Below are positions 1-4,356 of a stretch of DNA of 5,347 bases, piece after piece. The translations under genes and the position numbers were made by a program. The first letter of the stretch is position 1. Each line of letters starts with the position of its first letter. Below the pieces are notes generated by a model that saw only the letters and a program-made list of their open reading frames with translations, searched no databases and was not told where the DNA came from. Origin of the DNA: Acidimicrobiia bacterium (GTDB lineage Bacteria > Actinomycetota > Acidimicrobiia > Spongiisociales > SHLN01); the NCBI GenBank assembly GCA_030624805.1, contig JAUXJL010000168.1:1-5347 (forward strand), in the 5' to 3' direction.

Positions 1-110
1 TAACAGCAGAGGTCTAACAGCAGAGGTCTAACAGCAGAGGTCTAACAGCAGAGGTCTAACAGCAGAGGTCTAACAGCAGAGGTCTAACAGCAGAGGTCTA
101 ACAGCAGAGG
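1..110. repeat. 14-bp perfect tandem repeat array (about 7.9 copies) at the window edge
   Basis: The unit TAACAGCAGAGGTC is repeated head to tail seven times without a mismatch, followed by a 12-base partial eighth copy; unique sequence begins at 111. The period is not a multiple of three, and the unit puts TAA (plus) or TAG (minus) into every frame, so the array is non-coding on both strands. The unit is not palindromic, there are no spacers, and no further copy occurs in the window. The array touches base 1, so its true length is unknown. Perfect identity suggests either recent slippage expansion (a minisatellite/VNTR) or an assembly artefact at a contig end. It lies 40 bp beyond the stop codon of the minus-strand gene at 151-756. 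I see no function in it. Confidence 0.95.
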
Positions 111-150
111 ACGCGCAAGACCTCCCAGAGCGGGGACCGGGCAGACCGTC

Positions 151-756
151 CTACCCGACGACCTGATCACTGAGGTGCCGCCTGAAGAGATCCGCGTAGA
201 GCCTTGTGATCTCGCGCATATGGGTCGACACGTCATCAACACGTTCAACCCCGAACACGGTTTGTGAGAAGTCCATGTCCTCCTGGACGGCCCACAACTC
301 TTCGTGAGCTCCGGGAGGGAATAGTTGGGCGGGATCACCCACCGCTACCCAACCGATGGGGACGACCGCATCGGCAACGAGTCGCGAGTTGACATGAACC
401 ACCCCGTTGATCCGGACCTCCGATCTCGCTCCCACGTCTCCGCCCGGAAAAATTGAAGAGCCGGTGGCTAGAAACGCGTTGTCATGGACCCGGGCCCCGT
501 TGACGTGCGCGTGCGGGCCGATCAGCACATGGTTTCCCACTCGAGTTGCATACCCAGCCCGCCCCCGGATCACGGCGTTCTCCATCACGATGCAGTAGTC
601 GCCGAGCTCGACCGGGCCGCCGTCGGAGGTGAGGACCGCTCCGAACAGCACCCGACTCCCTTTCCCTATCTGGACGTCCCCACTAACAACCGCAGTCGGT
701 GCTACGTAGACGTCCTCAGAAATGCGCGGTGCCACACCTTCATGTTCGATCAGCAT
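151..756 (-). CDS. Gamma-carbonic-anhydrase-like left-handed beta-helix protein (probably not a canonical zinc site)
   Basis: This is a 201-residue cytoplasmic protein with no signal peptide. Hexapeptide-type repeats run from about residue 17 to 140 (VAPTAVVSGDVQIGKGSRV, then IGPHAHVNGARV, then VPIGWVAVGDPAQ). They form the left-handed beta-helix of the gamma carbonic anhydrase / hexapeptide transferase superfamily. A helical tail follows (about 148-200), as in YrdA/PaaY-like relatives. Classical gamma-CAs bind metal with three His. In my hand alignment to the Cam/YrdA pattern these positions become R64, P81 and N86; H76, H82 and H84 lie nearby but off-register. CO2 hydration is therefore doubtful, and a scaffold or other role is as likely. 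The ATG start is well supported: GGGAGG (764-769) sits 7 nt upstream on the minus strand. It is divergent from the nitroreductase gene, with 219 bp between them. No intrinsic terminator is visible before the repeat array. Confidence 0.9.
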   Translation of the reverse strand: MLIEHEGVAPRISEDVYVAPTAVVSGDVQIGKGSRVLFGAVLTSDGGPVELGDYCIVMENAVIRGRAGYATRVGNHVLIGPHAHVNGARVHDNAFLATGSSIFPGGDVGARSEVRINGVVHVNSRLVADAVVPIGWVAVGDPAQLFPPGAHEELWAVQEDMDFSQTVFGVERVDDVSTHMREITRLYADLFRRHLSDQVVG

Positions 757-975
757 TCAATGACCTCCCAATCACGATCTGATGCTCATTCTCCATGGTG
801 GCCGGCTATTTGGCTAGATCCAGCGGTGGCGGCTTGACATTTTGTGCCTGGAGGGCTGTCCGCGGCGCCTCAGACATCCGAGGCTTGCTCTCCCCGCCAG
901 GTCCTCCTCTGGCGGCGCCGGCGTCCCCCGTCGCCAGGGAGTCCGGGGTAGGGTCGTTGGGCAGGAGGTGCTGCC
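757..975. other. Divergent intergenic region between the beta-helix gene and the nitroreductase gene
   Basis: This 219-bp region must hold the promoters of both flanking genes. On the plus strand TTGACA occurs at 834-839, a perfect -35 hexamer, but no TATAAT-like -10 lies 16-18 bp downstream (857-862 is TGTCCG), so I do not call a promoter. The ribosome-binding site for the plus gene is AGGAGG at 963-968, 7 nt before the ATG at 976. The 860-940 segment is very GC-rich and rich in inverted repeats, including the 894-915 hairpin listed separately. Open frames crossing this region on either strand have no recognisable protein content. Confidence 0.6.
894..937 (+). promoter_or_regulatory. Candidate mutually exclusive hairpins in the nitroreductase leader, with a CCTCCT loop
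   Basis: CCGCCAG (894-900) pairs perfectly with CTGGCGG (909-915) around an 8-nt loop, GTCCTCCT. The loop bases CCTCCT (903-908) are the exact complement of the gene's Shine-Dalgarno AGGAGG (963-968). CTGGCG (909-914) can instead pair with CGCCAG (932-937), so two hairpins compete for the same strand. This could gate translation of the nitroreductase if transcription starts upstream of about 890. GC-rich sequence gives such pairings by chance and the transcript start is unknown, so this is a low-confidence call. Confidence 0.25.
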
Positions 976-1644
976 ATGACCGAGCCGCCGTTCATCCCAT
1001 ATCGTCCACCCCGGATTCCCGAACCAGAGCTTCTGGAGCGCGCTCAGCTGTTCTACGAGCTCATGGACGGCCGACGGACGGTTCGCATGTTCAGTCCCGA
1101 CCCGGTGCCACGGGAAGCTATCGAGCGAGCGATTGCGACCGCATCCACCGCTCCGTCGGGAGCTCATCGGCAGCCATGGACCTTCGTCGTCATCGGTGAA
1201 GCCGGGGTCAAGCGCCAGATCCGGGAGGCCGCGGAGGAAGAGGAGCGCACCAATTACGAGGGAGGACGTCTGCCCGATGATTGGCGCGAAGCCCTCGAGC
1301 CGCTCGGCACGGACTCGCACAAGGAGTTTCTCGAGATCGTGCCGTGGATCGTCGTGCTGTTCGAGCACCGCTACGGCTTCGACTCAGACGGCACTCGGAG
1401 GAAGAACTACTACGTCAAGGAGAGTGTCGGCATCGCCTGCGGCCTGTTCATCACCGCTCTCCATCAGATGGGCCTGGCCACGCTTACTCACACACCGAGC
1501 CCTATGGCATTTCTCACAAAGGTCCTCAGGCGGCCCGAGAATGAGCGACCCTTTGCATTGCTGCCCATCGGGTACCCGGCTCCGGATTGCGAAGTGCCCG
1601 ATCTGACCCGCAAACCGCTCGACCAGGTGATGGTGGCGATCTAG
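976..1644 (+). CDS. Iodotyrosine-deiodinase-like nitroreductase family flavoprotein
   Basis: This 222-residue protein is a full-length FMN-dependent nitroreductase-fold enzyme whose whole length resembles the catalytic domain of animal iodotyrosine deiodinase (IYD). The family reductively removes halogen from halotyrosines, and bacterial members are known. Visible hallmarks are: the FMN-phosphate Arg pair in GRRTVR (R33-R34); SGAHRQPWTFVV (61-72); EEERTNY (88-94) and HKEFLE (115-120), which supply E90, Y94 and K116, equivalent to the human E157/Y161/K182 triad that grips the amino acid zwitterion; CGLFITALHQMGL (155-167); LTHTP, whose T173 matches the human Thr239 near flavin N5; and the C-terminal TRKPLDQVM (211-219). 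It lacks the N-terminal membrane anchor of the animal enzyme and should be soluble. AGGAGG 7 nt upstream fixes the ATG. The stop overlaps the stop of the convergent VOC gene. The natural substrate may be another halogenated or nitro-phenol; subfamily membership is firm, substrate is inference. Confidence 0.93.
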   Translation: MTEPPFIPYRPPRIPEPELLERAQLFYELMDGRRTVRMFSPDPVPREAIERAIATASTAPSGAHRQPWTFVVIGEAGVKRQIREAAEEEERTNYEGGRLPDDWREALEPLGTDSHKEFLEIVPWIVVLFEHRYGFDSDGTRRKNYYVKESVGIACGLFITALHQMGLATLTHTPSPMAFLTKVLRRPENERPFALLPIGYPAPDCEVPDLTRKPLDQVMVAI

Positions 1645-2042
1645 CTCGCCTGGCTGATTTCAAACAGGTGACCGTCCGGGTCCCGAAAAAAGCACCGGAT
1701 CTCGGCGCCCCAGTCATAGGGCGGAGTGAGGAACTCGGCTCCCCGGTCCCTTAGGGTCTCGTAGGCGGCTTGACAGTCCTGAACCCGGATAGTGAATGAA
1801 TTGCTCACCGTGTTTGGGTCATCGGGGACGGCCATTGAGATGGCTGGCTTGTCGGCGCTGGGTTCTCCGCCGGTCACCAGCAGCAGCCAGGTCCCATTGA
1901 AGCTGAAGACAGCCGATGAGCCTCCATACTCTCGAAACAGTTCGGCTCCGAGCACATCCCGATACCAGGCCACAGACCGGTCGATGTCGCTCCCGACGAG
2001 AATGTGGGTGAGAGCCATCTCGGGAGTGGGGAACTCGCTCAC
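1641..2042 (-). CDS. VOC (glyoxalase/bleomycin resistance) superfamily protein
   Basis: This 133-residue protein has the paired beta-alpha-beta-beta-beta modules of the vicinal oxygen chelate fold. The first module runs from THILVGSDIDRSVAWYRDVLG (about 12-32) to WLLLVTGG (52-59). The second runs from FTIRVQDCQAAYETLRDRG (83-101) to CFFRDPDGHLFEIS (117-130). The usual first and last metal ligands are present as H13 and E128. The typical His at the start of the second module appears to be Ser (S82), so the metal site is incomplete or altered and the reaction cannot be named; dioxygenase, isomerase, lyase and antibiotic-binding roles all occur in the family. The start is GTG, chosen because GGGAG (2051-2055) lies 8 nt upstream on the minus strand; the internal ATG at residue 9 has no such site. 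GTG overlaps the TGA of the upstream gene (GTGA), indicating translational coupling. Its stop shares CTAG (1641-1644) with the convergent nitroreductase stop. Confidence 0.9.
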   Translation of the reverse strand: MSEFPTPEMALTHILVGSDIDRSVAWYRDVLGAELFREYGGSSAVFSFNGTWLLLVTGGEPSADKPAISMAVPDDPNTVSNSFTIRVQDCQAAYETLRDRGAEFLTPPYDWGAEIRCFFRDPDGHLFEISQAS

Positions 2043-2815
2043 GAAATAAACTCCCGAACCCGCGCCAGCTGGTCGATGCCAAACTGGGCGTCGGCTGCTC
2101 GCTCAGAGTCGTCGAGCTGGGTCCGGAATGCTTCGATTGCCTCACCGTACAGGTCCGGACCGGATGGCTCGCCGTCGGCTATCCGGGCCAGGCCGAGGTA
2201 ACCGGCCCCTATGAGCACCGGGAATGGGGCTTGTGAGGAGATGTCGTCACGTTCTCCGGCGTGGCGGGCCGCTCGCCGGGCATGCTCGAGCGATCGTTCC
2301 ATCCCGTCAACGGCAGCATCAGTGTTGCCGAGGCGCAGCAAGTGATAGCCGTACGCCCACCACCCGAGATGCTTGGAACTGTCCGACTTTTCGAGCTCCT
2401 CCCGCAGGCCGATCGACTGCTCGGCCACCTCACAGCCGCGTTCGAAGTGCTTCCGCTCGCGCGGTTCATCGTCACCCGGCCAACAATCTGCTAGGTCGGC
2501 GGCATAGTTGAAGGTCAGCTCGGCCAGTACTGCCAGGTAATCGTGGCGCTCTTCGGGAGGAACTGCCGTGGCTCGGGTACTCAACCAGGAGATGCCGGCG
2601 TCGATCACGGTCATGTACCCGTCGAGGCTTTTCCCGGCCCAATCGTCGAGGACGAGACCCTGGCGAGCAAAACGAAACAGGGCAGCCCGCTCCGGGTCGG
2701 GTTCATTGGCGAGTATCGCGTCGACCATTGCGTCGGGCCCATCTCGCTCCAAAGCCGCCCGCAGCTGCGGCCACCGGTCCAGAAAGAATGCTCGTTCGTC
2801 GGCCACCAATTCCAT
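2039..2815 (-). CDS. Helical TPR-like repeat protein of unknown function
   Basis: I do not recognise this family. From the ATG at 2815 it is 258 residues, predicted almost all alpha-helical, acidic and soluble, with no signal peptide or membrane segment. The best tetratricopeptide-like unit is at about 150-182 (LGWWAYGYHLLRLG, then AAVDGMERSLEHARRA), with the aromatic/Gly/Ala spacing of a TPR. A second, looser unit is at about 200-232 (IGAGYLGLARIA, then YGEAIEAFRTQL), and helix pairs precede them at 90-110 and 121-142. This suggests a protein-binding scaffold. It is the first gene of a two-gene operon: its TGA overlaps the GTG of the VOC gene. The start is uncertain. No Shine-Dalgarno precedes ATG 2815 or the alternative GTG at 2839 (8 residues longer). 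The open frame reaches a GTG at 2905, but that extension would overlap the divergent membrane-protein gene. A leaderless or weakly initiated mRNA is possible. Confidence 0.78.
   Translation of the reverse strand: MELVADERAFFLDRWPQLRAALERDGPDAMVDAILANEPDPERAALFRFARQGLVLDDWAGKSLDGYMTVIDAGISWLSTRATAVPPEERHDYLAVLAELTFNYAADLADCWPGDDEPRERKHFERGCEVAEQSIGLREELEKSDSSKHLGWWAYGYHLLRLGNTDAAVDGMERSLEHARRAARHAGERDDISSQAPFPVLIGAGYLGLARIADGEPSGPDLYGEAIEAFRTQLDDSERAADAQFGIDQLARVREFIS
2051..2055 (-). promoter_or_regulatory. Ribosome-binding site deciding the VOC gene GTG start
   Basis: Read on the minus strand this is GGGAG, 8 nt before the GTG at 2042-2040. It lies inside the last codons of the upstream TPR-like gene. 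It favours the GTG over the ATG eight codons further in and, with the GTGA overlap, indicates coupled translation of the two genes. Confidence 0.7.
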
Positions 2816-2879
2816 GCCGGGAGGGTAGTTGTGCGCCACGGTGCTTCGCTCTGGAGGCTTGAGCCACCAAACTCGTTGC

Positions 2880-4022
2880 GTGAGCACCGATGCGATAGCC
2901 GACACCGAGCGATGGTTTCTCAGGCGCGGTGTTCCTCACCTGATCTCCGACTACAACGCGGCCGAGGACGTATTCACACGGGCACTCCCGCTCTTGACGG
3001 TGATCTTCCTGTTCAGCATGGTGGGAGCACTCAACGACGACTTCTCCACTAGGGCCAACATCGGTGTTGCGGTAGGCGGATTTGCCTTGTTAATAGTGAT
3101 CTGGGCCGGTGTGAACTGGCTACGGGGCATTCGACCGCTGCTCACCCGACCCGACCGCGTGGGAGGGCTGGAACTAGGGGTTTTTGTCTTCGCGCCGGCC
3201 ATTGTCCCGATCGTGTTCGGTGCCCAGTTCTCAACTGCCGGCCTCACCATTCTCGCCAACATCGTTGTCCTGGCCGTTGTGTACGTCGCTGCGAGCTACG
3301 GAGTGGTGGCCATTCTGAGGTGGGCAGTTCGGCGACTGTTCAATGACATCGGAGGAGCGGCCCGCATCGGGATGCGAGCGCTGCCGCTTCTGTTGCTCTT
3401 CAACACCTTTCTTTTCATCAATGCCGAGGTATGGCAGGTGACGTCGCGGATCGACGTCACGTTGTTGGCAGCCGGGCTTGGCCTGTTCGTACTGTTGGGA
3501 GCCGTTTTTCTGCTATCTCGCCTGCCGGGTGAGATCAGCGACCTGGCGACGTTTGAATCCTGGGAGGAAGTCGCACAGCTTTGTGTGGGCACTCCTATGG
3601 AGGGGAAAGTCGGGACTGCTGAGCTGCCGGATTACCCGCTCGGACGGCGTCAGCGCGGCAATGTCGGCCTGGTGATCATGTTTACCCAGGGTGTGCTAGT
3701 CCTGGCCGTGAGCCTGTTCATCGGGCTCTTTTTTGTCGTCTTCGGGCTCCTGATCATGAACACCGACACGTTGGTGCAATGGACCGACCAGCCGCTTCAC
3801 GAGTTGTACTCAGTGTCATTCCGGGGCGACCGCATTGTGATGACCGAGGAGCTGTTGCGAGCCGCCGGGTTCCTAGCCGCCTTCTCCGGGCTGTACTTCA
3901 CCGTTAACGCCGCCACCGAGCCCACCTACCGGCGGGAATTCTTCGACGGTCTCCTGGCCGAGGTCAGGCAGTCGATGGCGGTGCGCGAATCCTATCTCGA
4001 GCAGTTGACAGTTAACGGTTGA
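2880..4022 (+). CDS. Multi-pass integral membrane protein of unknown function (WFLRRG motif)
   Basis: From the GTG at 2880 the protein is 380 residues. A cytoplasmic-looking N-terminus carries ERWFLRRGVPHLI (10-22), a motif I associate with uncharacterised actinobacterial membrane proteins. About eight hydrophobic segments follow, at roughly 36-51, 61-82, 99-114, 120-146, 166-181, 193-213, 262-292 and 326-343. A soluble loop at about 214-260 contains FESWEEVAQLCVGTP, and the C-terminus (345-380) is charged. No catalytic or transport signature is recognisable, so the function is unknown. The start is ambiguous. GTG 2880 gives the most natural N-terminus but has no near Shine-Dalgarno (GGAGG at 2853-2857 is 22 nt away). 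TTG 2829, 4 nt after GGAGG at 2820-2824, would add 17 residues of unconvincing sequence running into the divergent gene's 5' end. The gene is divergent from the TPR-like/VOC operon, and regulation is likely shared in the short gap. Confidence 0.85.
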   Translation: MSTDAIADTERWFLRRGVPHLISDYNAAEDVFTRALPLLTVIFLFSMVGALNDDFSTRANIGVAVGGFALLIVIWAGVNWLRGIRPLLTRPDRVGGLELGVFVFAPAIVPIVFGAQFSTAGLTILANIVVLAVVYVAASYGVVAILRWAVRRLFNDIGGAARIGMRALPLLLLFNTFLFINAEVWQVTSRIDVTLLAAGLGLFVLLGAVFLLSRLPGEISDLATFESWEEVAQLCVGTPMEGKVGTAELPDYPLGRRQRGNVGLVIMFTQGVLVLAVSLFIGLFFVVFGLLIMNTDTLVQWTDQPLHELYSVSFRGDRIVMTEELLRAAGFLAAFSGLYFTVNAATEPTYRREFFDGLLAEVRQSMAVRESYLEQLTVNG

Positions 4023-4062
4023 CAATCAAACAGTGGATGTGCCCCGGCCTGAGTGTCAACTG
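4002..4062. repeat. TTGACA-type heptamer repeats and a 9-bp inverted repeat at the end of the membrane-protein gene
   Basis: Three heptamers lie in tandem at 4004-4024: GTTGACA, GTTAACG, GTTGACA. CAGTTGACA (4002-4010) recurs as its exact reverse complement TGTCAACTG at 4054-4062, 43 bp downstream. The elements straddle the stop codon (4020-4022). Two TTGACA hexamers (4005-4010 and 4019-4024) resemble -35 boxes, but no good -10 follows at 16-18 bp. A protein-binding site or an mRNA 3'-end stem is possible. Role unknown. Confidence 0.5.
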
Positions 4063-4082
4063 TCCGCCGTGGGCGGCGGCTG

Positions 4083-4119
4083 AAAAAACGAAAGGGCCCC
4101 GCCTTGCGACGGGACCCTC
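4083..4119 (-). terminator. Intrinsic (Rho-independent) terminator, minus-strand orientation
   Basis: Read on the minus strand, AGGGTCCCGTC (4118-4108) pairs with GGCGGGGCCCT (4103-4093) to give an 11-bp stem with two G-U wobbles. It is capped by a GCAA (GNRA) tetraloop at 4107-4104 and followed directly by TTCGTTTTTT (4092-4083). The CCCTTTCGTTTT run is like that of classic rRNA-operon terminators. In plus-strand RNA the wobbles become C/A mismatches and no U-tract follows, so the element acts for minus transcripts. No minus-strand gene lies immediately upstream of it: the next gene in that direction is the plus-strand transporter. Confidence 0.85.
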
Positions 4120-4190
4120 CCTAATTCGATCTACGAGCTGAGGAGGAGTCCAAGGAAGGGAGTCACTCCACTAATGCGGAGTATGGACTG
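4083..4190 (-). ncRNA. Candidate minus-strand small RNA ending at the orphan terminator
   Basis: The strong minus-strand terminator implies a transcript, yet no minus-strand protein gene feeds it. A small RNA is the simplest explanation. The proposed body would contain the nested stem AGTCC/GGACT with ACTCC/GGAGT, then a C/U-rich stretch including CTCCTCCTC (4148-4140), then the terminator hairpin. C/U-rich single strands are typical of RNAs that pair with Shine-Dalgarno sequences. The 5' end given is a guess: I found no convincing promoter (a weak TATACG lies near 4198-4193, without a -35). It would be antisense to part of the transporter leader. Confidence 0.22.
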
Positions 4191-4251
4191 TCGTATATCG
4201 AATCACCTATTGATTTCGGCACTCGAGTTGCGGGCCTTGAGGATCTTGTAG
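4174..4251 (+). CDS. Possible Leu/Ile-rich leader peptide upstream of the transporter
   Basis: An ATG-to-TAG frame of 25 codons starts MRSMDCRIS and continues HLLISALELRALRIL, so six of its last 14 residues are Leu and two are Ile. GGGAG (4158-4162) lies 11 nt upstream, a usable but slightly distant Shine-Dalgarno, followed by part of the ACTCC/GGAGT stem that could mask the start. The last codons cover the left arm of the 4238-4280 stem, the arrangement expected of a ribosome-stalling attenuator. Because EamA-type carriers often export amino acids or metabolites, sensing of branched-chain amino acid supply is conceivable. A 25-codon frame can occur by chance, so confidence is low. Confidence 0.22.
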   Translation: MRSMDCRISNHLLISALELRALRIL

Positions 4252-4280
4252 GTCGGCGTCCCTGCCTGCCCGACACCTCA
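4238..4280 (+). promoter_or_regulatory. Two-tier stem-loop in the transporter leader
   Basis: TGAGG (4238-4242) pairs with CCTCA (4276-4280), and within it GTCGG (4252-4256) pairs with CCGAC (4270-4274). The stems are separated by an asymmetric internal loop. No T-tract follows, so this is not a terminator in the plus direction. It may be part of a structured leader that also includes the candidate ORF ending at 4251. Confidence 0.35.
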
Positions 4281-4316
4281 GCTGGAAAGAAGGAAGACCC
4301 CGGTCTGCCGGAGCCC

Positions 4317-4356
4317 GGAGGAGGGAACCGCTGAGCTATCGGTAGGCTGCAGCGGT
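4317..4356 (+). promoter_or_regulatory. Shine-Dalgarno separated from the GTG start by a 12-bp hairpin
   Basis: GGAGGAGGG (4317-4325) is the only good ribosome-binding site, but it is 29 nt from the GTG at 4355. Nearly all the intervening bases fold: ACCGCTG (4327-4333) with CAGCGGT (4350-4356), and AGCTA (4334-4338) with TAGGCT (4343-4348, one bulge), loop TCGG. The hairpin's basal two pairs hold the first two bases of the start codon. Folding could bring the SD next to the start (an SD-hairpin-start arrangement is known from phage T4 gene 38), or could repress by masking the codon. An in-frame TAG at 4343-4345 rules out any earlier start. Confidence 0.5.

Larger units (their letters stand above)
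4023..4354. other. 332-bp non-coding region upstream of the DMT transporter, rich in RNA structure
   Basis: No standard-length gene lies here. From left to right it holds: the second half of the TTGACA-type repeats; a short GC hairpin CCGCC/GGCGG (4064-4076); a strong minus-strand terminator (4083-4119); a nested stem AGTCC/GGACT (4147-4151 with 4185-4189) enclosing ACTCC/GGAGT (4165-4169 with 4178-4182); a possible 25-codon ORF (4174-4251); a bulged hairpin CGAATC/GATTTCG (4199-4218); a two-tier stem (4238-4280); the dyad AGACC-CC-GGTCT (4295-4306); and a Shine-Dalgarno plus hairpin at the transporter start. I could not match it to a riboswitch class I know. Confidence 0.6.

Noticed and set aside
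1..110. CRISPR array or plasmid iterons
   Set aside because: Units are 14 bp and contiguous, with no spacers and no cas genes. They are shorter than typical iterons, and no replication gene or AT-rich region is nearby.
84..338. Minus-strand open frame of 84 codons
   Set aside because: It overlaps the 3' end of the well-supported beta-helix gene in another frame, has low-complexity Arg/Ser/Pro composition, and ends on a stop supplied by the tandem repeat.
484..837. Plus-strand frame of 117 codons opposite the beta-helix gene
   Set aside because: It is a shadow frame of the minus gene with no recognisable domain or ribosome-binding site.
834..862. Promoter with TTGACA at 834-839
   Set aside because: The -35 hexamer is perfect, but no -10-like hexamer appears at 16-18 bp spacing.
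2829..2879. N-terminal extension of the membrane protein to TTG 2829
   Set aside because: A GGAGG does lie 4 nt upstream, but the added residues look non-coding and run into the opposing gene's 5' end. It is kept only as an alternative.
2816..2905. N-terminal extension of the TPR-like protein to GTG 2905
   Set aside because: It would overlap the divergent membrane-protein N-terminus, and third-position GC falls in the region beyond 2839.
4203..4285. Minus-strand peptide ending KARNSSAEINR
   Set aside because: The frame is bounded by stops about 24 codons apart and contains no start codon.
4270..4338. tRNA on the minus strand (TAGCTCAGCGGT resembles a D-arm)
   Set aside because: There is no complementary GAGC to close the D-stem, no TTCRA T-loop at the right distance and no acceptor stem.
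4317..4340. T-box riboswitch element (GGAGGGAACCGC resembles GGTGGAACCGC)
   Set aside because: The essential TGGN that pairs with the tRNA acceptor end is changed, and no Stem I with its conserved motifs is recognisable upstream.
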